From assembly GCA_023150295.1 (NCBI GenBank), contig JAKLLE010000049.1, positions 1 to 55,434 on the forward strand: a stretch of DNA of 55,434 bases, given 5' to 3'. Under the pieces are notes generated by a model that was not told the origin of the DNA, did not search any database, and saw only the letters and a list, made by a program, of their open reading frames with translations. This DNA comes from Giesbergeria sp. (GTDB taxonomy: Bacteria; Pseudomonadota; Gammaproteobacteria; Burkholderiales; Burkholderiaceae_C). Position numbers and translations under genes: made by a program. Positions 42,253 to 50,188 of the stretch are shown piece after piece (position 1 is the first letter of the stretch; each line of letters begins with the position of its first letter).

Positions 42253-43098
42253 TCAGGCCACACGCAGGCGGGCCTTGCGGGTGGTGGTGTCGGGGGTGGA
42301 AAGGGTGTCGTAGAAGCGGTCCCAGATGGCGCGGCCCGCCGCATCGAAGGCGTGCACGCTGTCGATGAAGGCGGCGCGCAACGCGCCGTCCACCATGGGT
42401 TCGGGCAGCAGCGGGTCGTACACGAGTTGGCGGATGGCCGCGCCACCCAGGAAGAACGACTCGCGCGCCGCCTGGTCGATGGGCAGGCGCGCCGCGCCAT
42501 CCAGCCAGCGTTGCAACTGCTCCTGCGTGGCGCGGTAGCCCTGGTTGAGGGCGACGCCATCCCACAGCGCGTCCACGGCGGCCTCGGTCGCGGCATCGAG
42601 CGAGGTGCAGCCGCAGACCACGGCCTGTGCCTCCAGGCCCAGTGCGTGCAGGCGCGCGCGGATGGCGGCAATGTCGGCCTCGATGTTGTCCGGGCGGAGC
42701 CAGAAGTCCCGTTGCAGCTCGGCAAAGCCCAGCAGGTGCAGCGCACGCTCGCGCTGCCGCGTGGCGGCGCGGTCGCTGCGCGCCAGCGCGCCGCAGTGCA
42801 CCGCCACGTACTGCCCGTTCCAGGGGCGCAGGCGCTGCGCGGTGTGGCGCCAGTGGGACACGTCCTGCGCCAGGCTCTGCGCCGCCGGCCCCAGGCGCCA
42901 GGCGCCGCGCTCGGTGGCCTGCGCCATGTCCTGCGCGGCCAGCCGCGCCAGCGTCACGCGCACATGGTTCTCGCTGATGCCGAACACCGCGCCCGCCGCC
43001 ACCGCGTGGCTGACGGGCAGGGCGTCGTCGCCGCTGGCGAGTAGCAGCTCCAGCAGCAGGTGTTTGGGTTGGACTTTGGCGTCGAGGGAAGAATGCAT
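42253..43098 (-). CDS. PaaX-family transcriptional regulator
   Basis: A 281-residue GntR-like repressor of the PaaX family. It has an N-terminal winged helix (KVQPKHLLLELLLASGDDALPVSHAVAAGAVFGISENHVRVTLARLAAQ), then the PaaX middle domain (GQYVAVHCGAL, LGFAELQRDFWLRPDNI) and C-terminal domain. PaaX proper represses phenylacetate genes and is relieved by phenylacetyl-CoA; no paa genes are here. It probably controls itself and the acyl-CoA dehydrogenase downstream. Confidence 0.88.
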   Translation of the reverse strand: MHSSLDAKVQPKHLLLELLLASGDDALPVSHAVAAGAVFGISENHVRVTLARLAAQDMAQATERGAWRLGPAAQSLAQDVSHWRHTAQRLRPWNGQYVAVHCGALARSDRAATRQRERALHLLGFAELQRDFWLRPDNIEADIAAIRARLHALGLEAQAVVCGCTSLDAATEAAVDALWDGVALNQGYRATQEQLQRWLDGAARLPIDQAARESFFLGGAAIRQLVYDPLLPEPMVDGALRAAFIDSVHAFDAAGRAIWDRFYDTLSTPDTTTRKARLRVA

Positions 43099-43106
43099 GT
43101 GTTAAA

Positions 43107-43145
43107 TATTACACAAATATCAAATCAAAGCAAATATGTGTAATA
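43107..43145. promoter_or_regulatory. Inverted repeat upstream of paaX-like gene, candidate operator
   Basis: TATTACACA (43107-43115) and TGTGTAATA (43137-43145) are perfect 9-bp reverse complements separated by 21 A+T-rich bases, starting 9 bases upstream of the regulator ATG. The centre-to-centre spacing of about three helical turns suits a pair of half-sites for an autoregulating dimer. Confidence 0.5.
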
Positions 43146-43230
43146 ACGCGGTGCGTGCGAAGCCACTGCGGGTTCGTCGGTTTTTGCTTATCGATGCAGC
43201 GGCGTCAGCAGCGGGGGCCACCAGACACCG

Positions 43231-43331
43231 CGCAAGGGCCGCCCCGCCGCGCTGGTGTCGTCCCCCTTCCCGAATTGCGCAGCAAGTCGAGAGAAGGGGG
43301 AAGGCGCCGAAGGCGACTCAGGGGGATGTGC
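43231..43331 (-). repeat. Family-1 stop-associated hairpin repeat, copy D
   Basis: On the minus strand it starts one base after the TAA of the cyclo-ligase gene: GGCACATCCCCCTGAGTCGC, CCTTCCCCCTTCTCTCG, loop, CGGGAAGGGGGACGACACC, then GCGCGGCGGGGCGGCCCTTG. The last block is identical to copy A over GCGCGGCGGGGCGGCCCTTG. Confidence 0.8.
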
Positions 43332-43332
43332 C

Positions 43333-43905
43333 TTATACCGGCCACACCACCCCGTTGTCATTCAGGATCGCATCCAGCGGCAGGTCGTGCGCCTCGGGCT
43401 CGAAGTCGTCGAGGTAGCCCTGGGTGTAGCCCAGGCCCACGGTGGTTGGGCGGGGCTGCAGGGCGGCCAGGGTGCGGTCGTAGAAGCCGCCACCGTAGCC
43501 CAGGCGGTAGCCGCCCGGTCCGTAGCCCACGCAGGGCACGAAGAGCAGCGTGGGCACGATCAGCTCGGTGTCCTTGGGCTTGGGGATGCCGTAGGCGTCT
43601 TCCTCCATGGGGCAGCCGGGGTACCAGGCGTGGAAGGTGAGGGTCTTGTGCTGCTTGTTCACCACGGGCAGGCCGATGCGGCGCAACTGCGGTTCGTCGA
43701 GCAGTTCGCCGTCTTCCTTCCAGCGGTGCAGTGCGGGCAGGGGGTCGAACTCGCCCTTGATGGGCCAGTAGGCGCCGATGATGGTGTCGGGCCGGTTCAC
43801 GAGCCAGATGCGCATGACCTGTTGCAATAGGTCTGCGCGCTGTAGGCGATCGGGCAGGTTCAGGCGTTGTTCCACCAGAGTGCGCCGCAGGGCTGCTTTG
43901 TCCAT
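43333..43905 (-). CDS. 5-formyltetrahydrofolate cyclo-ligase
   Basis: A 190-residue MTHFS-family enzyme that converts 5-formyl-THF with ATP to 5,10-methenyl-THF. Motifs: the N-terminal KAALRRTLVEQRLNL, PVVNKQHKTLTFHAW, VPCVGYGPGGYRLGYGGGFYDR (ATP/substrate loop). Start taken at ATG 43905; GTG 43908 is the alternative. Its start codon is only 15 bases from that of the divergent transglycosylase gene, so promoters must lie inside each other's genes. Confidence 0.93.
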   Translation of the reverse strand: MDKAALRRTLVEQRLNLPDRLQRADLLQQVMRIWLVNRPDTIIGAYWPIKGEFDPLPALHRWKEDGELLDEPQLRRIGLPVVNKQHKTLTFHAWYPGCPMEEDAYGIPKPKDTELIVPTLLFVPCVGYGPGGYRLGYGGGFYDRTLAALQPRPTTVGLGYTQGYLDDFEPEAHDLPLDAILNDNGVVWPV

Positions 43906-43920
43906 CACATAATTCCCCGA

Positions 43921-45903
43921 ATGTATTTATCGAAGATTCTGACACCGCTGGTGGCCTGTGCGCTGCTGGCCACGCCCACGGCCCCTGTTTTGGCCCAGCC
44001 CAAGGGGGACCAGGTGCTGCTGGACATGCAGCAGGCTTTTCGCAAGGGCGACCGCAAAAGGCTCGAACAGCTCCTTCCCCAGGCCAAGGGCCATGCGCTG
44101 GAGCCCTGGGCGGCCTACTGGGAGCTCAAGGCCCGGCTGAACGACGCCTCGGCACAGGAAGTGCAGGGCTTTCTGCAGCGCTGGGCGGGCACTTACCACG
44201 AAGACCGCCTGCGCAACGACTGGTTGCAATTGCTGGGCCAGCGCCGCGATTGGGCGCAGTTTGCCGAGCACCACGCCCAGTACCGCATGCAGGACGACAA
44301 GGAGGTGCGCTGCTACGCGCTGCTGATCGAAGACATCAAGGGCACTGCCGGCCCCAACGTGGGGGATGAAGTACGCCGCCTGTGGCACAGCCAGCGCGAC
44401 GCCGATGACGGCTGCGCCCACGCTGCGGCTGAGCTGCTGGCGGCGCGCAAGCTCAATGCGTTGGATGTGTGGCGCAAGGCGCGCCTGGCTGTGGAAGCCA
44501 ACCGCCCCGGTGTGGCGCGCAAGGCGGTGGAAATCGTGGCGCCCGATGCGCTGCCCACATTGCGCGAGGCCCTGGACGCGCCCAGCAAGTTCCTGCGCGC
44601 GCACTCCACGGCCCGCGGGCGAATGCGGCAGGAGCTGGTGTTGCTGGCCCTCATCAAGCTGGCGGGCAGCGATATCGAATCCGCCGCGTCGCAGCTGGAT
44701 GCCAAGTGGGGCGTGCACCTGTCGCCCGAAGAACGCAACTGGGCCTGGGGCGTGATGGGCAAGGTGGCGGCGCAAAAGCTCTCGCCCAGTGCCATGGGCT
44801 ATTACGCCAACGTATCGCGCGATACGGACCTGAACGACGACCTCCTGGCCTGGAAGGTGCGTGCCGCCCTGCGCGCCGGGCAGTGGAGGGAGGTGCGCCA
44901 TGCCATCGACGCCATGGGCGAGGAGCAGCGCCAGGACGCCACCTGGGTGTACTGGAAGGCCCGCGCGCTGCAGGCCGGCCGCCCCAACGACCACGAGCGC
45001 GCCCAGGCCCAGCGCCTGCTCGAAGGCATTGCCGGTACACGCGGCTTCTACGAACAACTGGCGCTGGAAGAACTGGGCCAGCGCGTGACGCTGCCCCCCG
45101 CCCCCGCACCGCTGACCGAGGAAGAGAAAGCCGCCGCGCGCGCCAACCCCGGCCTCAACCGGGGGCTGTACGCCATCCTCATCGGCCTGCGTGGCGAGGG
45201 CGTGCGCGAGTGGAACTACACCACCAACCTGCACCGCCCCGGCGGCATGAACGACCGCGAACTGCTGGCCGCCGCCGACTTTGCCTGCCAGCGCGAGGTG
45301 TGGGACCGCTGCATCAACACCAGCGAACGCACGCGCGGCACCATCGACATGGTGCAGCGCTTCCCCATGCCTTTCCGCGACGCGGTGGTGGAGCGTGCCA
45401 AGTCCATCGGACTCGACCCGGCCTACGTCTATGGCCTGATCCGGCAGGAAAGCCGCTTCATCATGGACGCCCGCTCGCACGTGGGTGCCTCGGGTCTCAT
45501 GCAGGTGATGCCCGCCACCGCACGCTGGACGGCCAAGCGCATCGGGCTGACGGACTTCCGTGCCGAGCAGATCACCGACCGCGACACCAACATCGCCATC
45601 GGCACGGCCTACCTCAAGCTCGCGCTGGACGACTTCGGCGGCTCCATGCCCATGGCCGCTGCCGCCTACAACGCGGGGCCCGGCCGCCCACGGGTGTGGC
45701 GCAACGGCACCGTGCTGGACGCTGCCATCTGGGCCGAGAACATCCCGTTCAGCGAGACGCGCGACTACGTGAAGAAGGTGCTGGCCAACACCACCAACTA
45801 CGCGGCGCTGATCACGGGGCAGCCGCAGTCGCTCAAGGCGCGGCTGGGGACGGTGGGGCCGCGGGGGGTTGCGGAGCCGGAGGTGAACAAGGAACTGCCT
45901 TGA
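43921..45903 (+). CDS. slt: Soluble lytic murein transglycosylase (Slt70-like)
   Basis: A 660-residue periplasmic exo-lytic transglycosylase. A signal peptide spans residues 1-26 (ILTPLVACALLATPTAPVLA). A long alpha-superhelical ring domain follows (about 30-470), then the SLT catalytic domain with Glu510 in IRQESRF, SGLMQVMPATA and AAAYNAGPGRP. There is no good Shine-Dalgarno before the ATG. The gene ends at the start of a 0.7-kb palindrome-rich region. Confidence 0.93.
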   Translation: MYLSKILTPLVACALLATPTAPVLAQPKGDQVLLDMQQAFRKGDRKRLEQLLPQAKGHALEPWAAYWELKARLNDASAQEVQGFLQRWAGTYHEDRLRNDWLQLLGQRRDWAQFAEHHAQYRMQDDKEVRCYALLIEDIKGTAGPNVGDEVRRLWHSQRDADDGCAHAAAELLAARKLNALDVWRKARLAVEANRPGVARKAVEIVAPDALPTLREALDAPSKFLRAHSTARGRMRQELVLLALIKLAGSDIESAASQLDAKWGVHLSPEERNWAWGVMGKVAAQKLSPSAMGYYANVSRDTDLNDDLLAWKVRAALRAGQWREVRHAIDAMGEEQRQDATWVYWKARALQAGRPNDHERAQAQRLLEGIAGTRGFYEQLALEELGQRVTLPPAPAPLTEEEKAAARANPGLNRGLYAILIGLRGEGVREWNYTTNLHRPGGMNDRELLAAADFACQREVWDRCINTSERTRGTIDMVQRFPMPFRDAVVERAKSIGLDPAYVYGLIRQESRFIMDARSHVGASGLMQVMPATARWTAKRIGLTDFRAEQITDRDTNIAIGTAYLKLALDDFGGSMPMAAAAYNAGPGRPRVWRNGTVLDAAIWAENIPFSETRDYVKKVLANTTNYAALITGQPQSLKARLGTVGPRGVAEPEVNKELP

Positions 45904-46047
45904 TGGTTCTTGGGGGCTGTGTTTGAGGGTGGCTGGCCGGGATGTGCGCCCGGCGGCGCAGTAACTTTCTTTTGCTTCGCCAAAAGAAAGTCACCAAAGA
46001 AAAGGCGACCCACTGTCTGCGACCCCTTCGCGGTGCGAAGGGGCACA

Positions 46048-46187
46048 CCTGCGGCGGGGCGCTTGCGGGGTGCGCCGCATAACTCACTGCGTGCCTGCGG
46101 CACTCCGTTCGGACAAATGCGGCGAGTCAGTTGACGAAGCATGCGCGCTCCGACGCGCATGCCACCCCGCAAGCGCCCCGCCGCAGG
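46048..46187. repeat. 25-bp perfect inverted repeat pair
   Basis: The arm at 46048-46072, starting CCTGCGGCGGGGCGCTTGCG, is the exact reverse complement of 46163-46187, starting CACCCCGCAAGCGCCCCGCC. The 90-bp interior contains a second dyad, GCATGCGCG-CTCCGA-CGCGCATGC. Confidence 0.85.
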
Positions 46188-46215
46188 CGCAGCCAGAAGG
46201 GGTTGGAAAAGAACA

Positions 46216-46293
46216 CGGGCCATTGCTGCGCTCGGCCCTATATTCGCCACGCGCAGCGCCTAAGTCATCCAGGCCGAGCGCAGCAATGGCCCG
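46216..46293. repeat. 22-bp perfect inverted repeat pair
   Basis: CGGGCCATTGCTGCGCTCGG (46216 onward, 22 bases in all) pairs exactly with 46272-46293, leaving a 34-base loop. It could form a stable RNA hairpin if transcribed or a cruciform in supercoiled DNA. Confidence 0.85.
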
Positions 46294-46563
46294 TGGGGCT
46301 GTTGGGCTGCCACCGTCCCTTCAGGATGCGCCGAGGAGCGCAGTGGCCAGCGGATCAGGGCTCGCGATTGTTTGAGCGCCGCAGGCGCGAGTTCGAGCGA
46401 GACCCCGCTGGTCGCGAGCACCGCAGGTTGCCCGCAGCGAAGCGGAGGGACGCATCCTGCAGGGTCGCCCTTTCTTTGCTTACTTTCTTTCGGCGAAGCG
46501 AAAGAAAGTGAGTCGCCCGCCGGGGCGAGACCCGGCCTCCGGCCTCTGCAAAAACGCGACGTT

Positions 46564-46632
46564 TGCTATGAAAAATATAGCTACTAGCGCTTGCCATATA
46601 AGCGCAAGAGGCCAAAATGGCCTCAAAGATTC
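46564..46632. repeat. Family-2 repeat, copy 8 (after the MBL gene)
   Basis: TGCTATGAAAAATATAGCTA, CTAGCGCTTGCCATATAAGC, GCAAGAGGCCAAAATGGCCT and CAAAGATTCA: all family parts with a GCGCTT/AAGCGC core. The stop codon and last residues of the MBL-fold gene (VNL-stop) lie in its right edge. Confidence 0.75.
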
Positions 46633-47552
46633 ACCAGCACGTCCCCCTCCCGCCGCGCTGCCCCAGAGCGCACCAGCTCGTCCATGAGCCCCTCCAGCCA
46701 TTCGGTCTGGCCGCGGTCGCCGAAATGCCGCTGGTGCATGGTGCCGAAGTAGGGCGTGGCGTCGGTCCAGGCGCGCAGGTCGGGCAGGCTGATGCGCTGC
46801 CACTCCAGCAGCTTGTACTTGAGCAACACCTTGGCGGCATAGAGCGCGTGCTTGCCGGGGTTGCTGGCGAAGCCATCGAGCCGCCTGCGTGCCACGCCCA
46901 GGGCGCGCGGGGCGTCTTGGAACACCGGGCCGTGGCCGGGGATCACGGTGCGCGGGGCCAGGCGCTCGATCAGGTCGAGCGTGCGCGCCACTTCCTCGAA
47001 GGCGTCGGCGCCATCGAGCTCGGGGAAGACCACGCCGAAGCCGTTTTCCCACAGTGCATCGGCCGAAATGAGGATGCGGTCCTGCGGCTCGAACAGCACG
47101 ATGGAGTGCGGGTCATGCCCCGGCGCGGCATGTACCTGCCAGGGGCGGTCGCCCAGCAGTTCCTCAGTGCCAGGCTGCAGCAGCGCATCGCAGCGGAATT
47201 GCGGGCATTCCTGGCCCGTGGGCGTGTAGCTCAGGGCGTAGGGGTCCCAGTTGCGCACATGGGCGGCCTGGCCGGGCGGGATGGCGGTGTGCACCTGTGG
47301 CCAGGCCTGCTGCAGCGCGGCGTTGCCACCGCAGTGGTCGCTGTGCAGGTGGGTGTTGAGGATGCGCTCCAGCGGCCGTCCGCCCAGCGCCGACTGCACC
47401 AGCGCCAGCGTCTGCGCACTGTGCGTGCAGTAGCCGGTGTCCACCAGCGCCGCCCCCGAACGCTTCCCCGTGAACAGGATGTTGTTGGACGACAGCCAAC
47501 CGCGTTCGAACACGGTCATTTCGGGCGGTAGGGCTGATGAATGGTGCGTCAT
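46623..47552 (-). CDS. MBL-fold metallo-hydrolase
   Basis: A 309-residue metallo-beta-lactamase-fold hydrolase. The zinc motif HxHxDH is THLHSDHCGG near residue 68; further ligands are in AAPGHDPHSIVLF and VIPGHGPVF. The C-terminal helical extension resembles LACTB2-like proteins. Substrate unknown. It follows fadD by 20 bases, and that spacer is a family-2 fragment with no Shine-Dalgarno, so ATG 47552 is uncertain; ATG 47519 is possible. Confidence 0.87.
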   Translation of the reverse strand: MTHHSSALPPEMTVFERGWLSSNNILFTGKRSGAALVDTGYCTHSAQTLALVQSALGGRPLERILNTHLHSDHCGGNAALQQAWPQVHTAIPPGQAAHVRNWDPYALSYTPTGQECPQFRCDALLQPGTEELLGDRPWQVHAAPGHDPHSIVLFEPQDRILISADALWENGFGVVFPELDGADAFEEVARTLDLIERLAPRTVIPGHGPVFQDAPRALGVARRRLDGFASNPGKHALYAAKVLLKYKLLEWQRISLPDLRAWTDATPYFGTMHQRHFGDRGQTEWLEGLMDELVRSGAARREGDVLVNL

Positions 47553-47572
47553 AAGCTATAAAAATAATAGCG
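47553..47572. repeat. Family-2 fragment, copy 9 (fadD-MBL spacer)
   Basis: The whole 20-base spacer AAGCTATAAAAATAATAGCG matches the right end of family 2 as seen in copy 1 (AAGCTATCAAAATAATAGCA). It replaces whatever ribosome binding site the MBL gene had. Confidence 0.5.
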
Positions 47573-49261
47573 TCATGTCTTGGTGGTTCTCAGCTCGCGG
47601 CGCAGGATCTTGCCCACGTTGGTCTTGGGCAGGTCTTCGCGGAACTCGATGTACTTGGGCCGCTTGTAGCCGGTGAGGTTCTCGTGGCAGAAGCGCTCCA
47701 CGTCACTTTCTTCGAGCGAGGGATCGCTGCGCACCACGAACACCTTGACGGCCTCGCCCGACTTCTCGTCGGGGATGCCGACGGCGGCGCATTCGAGCAC
47801 GCCGGGGCAGGTGGAGATGACGTTTTCGATCTCGTTGGGGAAGACGTTGAAGCCGCTGACCAGGATCATGTCCTTCTTGCGGTCGATGATGCGCGTGTAG
47901 CCCTCGGCGTCCATGATACCGATGTCGCCCGTGCGCATGAAGCCGTCGGGCGTGAAGGCCTTGGCGTTCTCCTCGGGCTGGTTGTAGTAGCCCGGCATGA
48001 CGTTGGGGCCACGGATGCAGATCTCGCCTGAGGCGCCCTGGGGCAGGCTGTTGCCGTCATCGTCCTTGATGGCGATCTCGATGCCCGGCAGCGGCAGGCC
48101 GATGGTGCCGGTGAAGGTGGTGTTGTTGACCGGGTTGTTGGTGCCGATGGCGCAGGTCTCGCTCATGCCCCAGCCCTCGATCATGGTGCTGCCCGTGACC
48201 TTCTGCCACTGTTTGGCCGTGCCCTCGGACGCCGCCATGCCGCCGGCCTGCGACACGCACAGGTGCGAGAAGTCCAGCGCGCGGAACTGCGGGTTCTGCA
48301 AGAGCGCGTTGAACAGCGTGTTCACGGCCGGCAGCATGTGGAAGGGGCGCTTCTTCAGCACCTCGACGAACTTCGGAATGTCGCGCGGGTTGGGGATCAG
48401 CGTCAGGCGCGAGCCCTGGCGGATGGCCAGCAGGCACAGCGTGAGCGCGAAGATGTGGTACAGCGGCAGCGCGGCAATGCTGTTGGCCTTGCTCAGGTCG
48501 CCAATTTTGGCGAGCGCCGGCGTGAACCAGGCCTCGGCCTGCAGCGTGGCGGCGATGATGTTGCGGTGGGTCAGCACGGCGCCCTTCGAAAGGCCCGTGG
48601 TGCCGCCCGTGTACTGCAGGAAGGCAATGGAGTCGTGGTTGGCCTGGCTGGGTTGCAGCGTGCGGCGCGCGCCCATCGCCAGCGCCTTCTTGAAGCTGGT
48701 GACCTGGCGGCCGCCGGTGAGCGGCAGCTCATAGGCGGGCACCATCTTGGCCAGGTGGCGCACGGCGAAGGTGATCCACTGGCCGTACCAGAAGCCCAGC
48801 ATGTCGCCCATGGAGGCCATCACCACATGCTTGACGTTGGTGCGGTCGATGACCTCGGACAGGGTGTGGGCAAAGTTCTCCAGGATGACGATGGCCGTGG
48901 CGCCGGAATCCTTGAGCTGGTGTTCCAGCTCGCGTGCGGTGTAGAGCGGGTTCACGTTCACGCAGGTGTAGCCCGCGCGCAGCACGGCGGCCATGGTCAC
49001 GGCGAACTGCGGCACGTTGGGCAGCATGATGGCCACGCGCGCGCCGGGCTCCAACCCCTGGCCCTGCAGCCAGGCACCCAGGGCGGCGGAGTGGCGGTCC
49101 AGCTCGCCATAGCTCATCCAGCGCTCCATGCACACCGAGAAGGGTTGGGCCGCATGCTTGCGCATCGCCTCTTCCAGCAGGTGGGCGGCCGAGCGGTATT
49201 GCTCGGGCTGCACCTCGTGCGGTACGCCCGCGGGGTAGTTCTTGAGCCAGATCTTGTCCAT
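47573..49261 (-). CDS. fadD: Long-chain fatty acid-CoA ligase
   Basis: A 562-residue AMP-forming acyl-CoA synthetase. Motifs: the P-loop YTGGTTGLSKGAVLTH, the adenylate site GWGMSETCA, the TGDIG Asp, the DRKKDMILVSGFNVFPNEIE hinge and the catalytic Lys in KTNVGKILRREL. ATG 49261 gives the family N-terminus MDKIWLKNYPAGVP. It activates fatty acids for beta-oxidation or phospholipid synthesis and is followed by an MBL hydrolase in the same direction. Confidence 0.95.
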   Translation of the reverse strand: MDKIWLKNYPAGVPHEVQPEQYRSAAHLLEEAMRKHAAQPFSVCMERWMSYGELDRHSAALGAWLQGQGLEPGARVAIMLPNVPQFAVTMAAVLRAGYTCVNVNPLYTARELEHQLKDSGATAIVILENFAHTLSEVIDRTNVKHVVMASMGDMLGFWYGQWITFAVRHLAKMVPAYELPLTGGRQVTSFKKALAMGARRTLQPSQANHDSIAFLQYTGGTTGLSKGAVLTHRNIIAATLQAEAWFTPALAKIGDLSKANSIAALPLYHIFALTLCLLAIRQGSRLTLIPNPRDIPKFVEVLKKRPFHMLPAVNTLFNALLQNPQFRALDFSHLCVSQAGGMAASEGTAKQWQKVTGSTMIEGWGMSETCAIGTNNPVNNTTFTGTIGLPLPGIEIAIKDDDGNSLPQGASGEICIRGPNVMPGYYNQPEENAKAFTPDGFMRTGDIGIMDAEGYTRIIDRKKDMILVSGFNVFPNEIENVISTCPGVLECAAVGIPDEKSGEAVKVFVVRSDPSLEESDVERFCHENLTGYKRPKYIEFREDLPKTNVGKILRRELRTTKT

Positions 49262-49327
49262 GCGTTGTTCTGCAGTCAGGTGGAGGAAAAAGGGAGCCCC
49301 CATTCTCTGTGTTGCAGTGCGCAAGGG

Positions 49328-50068
49328 CTACCGGGCAAGTCCCAGGGTGGCCTCCAATTGCGTCCCGCAGGCGACAGGGTCGCCGTCGAACAGCGCCTGC
49401 ATCAACGTGGACTCGCGCTCGTGCACGGTGGCCAGAAAATGCTCCACCGCACCGCGCCTGCGCGCCATCTCGCCGAAGGTGTCGAAGCCCGTTTCCAGGA
49501 AGTGCTGCAAGGCCCCCAGGCCAGCGGCCTGGGCGGGTTTGCGCATCATGCGCAGCATCATGCGCAGGCCGGGCATGCGCGTGAAGCGGGTGAGGTCTTG
49601 GCCCAGCTTCATCACGCTGGCCAGTTGTTGTTCGCGCTCGGCGCGCTCGCCCACGCCGCGCCAGGCGGCCACGTAGCGGGCGGCGTCGGCGGGGGTGGGG
49701 GGCAGGTGCACCCAGGCCAGCCCCATGGCGTGGTCCAGCCGCTCGGTTTGCATGTGCAGTAGCGCCAGGTCGGTGGCGGTCTGCACCACCGCCTGCGGAA
49801 ACACCGTCTGCAAGGTGCCCGCGATGCGACCGAATTGCGTGTCGCGCTCGCTGTAGTCGCCGGGGCTGTACAGCTCCTCCAGGAAAAATCGCGTGGCACC
49901 CTGGTACAGGGGGTCGGCCATCAGGTCGGCATAGGTGCCAGCGAAGCGGCGCGACTGCCATTGCTTGACGGCCAGTACGGCCTGGGCCAGCGATGGGTCG
50001 GCCTGCTGCTGCACGCGCAGCGCGGTCACGTCGGCAAGGCTGTGGCGGATGGTGTCGGCAGCGTCCAT
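49328..50068 (-). CDS. Conserved hypothetical protein (FFLEELY motif)
   Basis: A 246-residue, mostly helical, soluble protein that I cannot assign to a named function. A striking block is RRFAGTYADLMADPLYQGATRFFLEELYSPGDYSERD near residues 40-75. Arg/Met-rich helices follow (RMPGLRMMLRMMRKPA). No signal peptide or membrane helix is seen. It lies 66 bp upstream of fadD in the same direction and is divergent from an alpha/beta hydrolase gene, so a lipid-related role is possible but unproven. Confidence 0.75.
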   Translation of the reverse strand: MDAADTIRHSLADVTALRVQQQADPSLAQAVLAVKQWQSRRFAGTYADLMADPLYQGATRFFLEELYSPGDYSERDTQFGRIAGTLQTVFPQAVVQTATDLALLHMQTERLDHAMGLAWVHLPPTPADAARYVAAWRGVGERAEREQQLASVMKLGQDLTRFTRMPGLRMMLRMMRKPAQAAGLGALQHFLETGFDTFGEMARRRGAVEHFLATVHERESTLMQALFDGDPVACGTQLEATLGLAR

Positions 50069-50188
50069 GGCTGGAGGGGATGGTCTATGCTTTCGCCATT
50101 ACACCGAAAAACGGCGTTTTCCCCCTTGCGCCACCTCGAAAGCCCGCATGAATAGTCTTCCCTCTCTTCACTTCGCTGCAGGTACACC

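Larger units (their letters stand above)
45904..46622. other. 719-bp gene-free block of nested palindromes
   Basis: No credible gene in any frame. Outer parts: two hairpins with perfect 11-bp arms, ACTTTCTTTTG-CTTCGC-CAAAAGAAAGT (45964-45991) and ACTTTCTTTCG-GCGAAG-CGAAAGAAAGT (46483-46510), each next to GGCGACCC in opposite orientation. Inner parts: a 25-bp perfect inverted repeat (46048-46072 with 46163-46187), a 9-bp one (GCATGCGCG around 46138-46161) and a 22-bp one (46216-46237 with 46272-46293). A family-2 repeat closes the block. Confidence 0.8.

Noticed and set aside
40406-42313. A 635-codon plus-strand open frame over the acyl-CoA dehydrogenase
   Set aside because: Shadow of the minus-strand gene; no start signal or family motif.
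12755-43331. The repeated hairpin units as a CRISPR array
   Set aside because: Copies are kilobases apart, diverged in the middle, and have no spacers or cas genes.
45904-46622. Short open frames in the slt-MBL gap
   Set aside because: They follow the palindromes, are low-complexity and have no ribosome binding sites.
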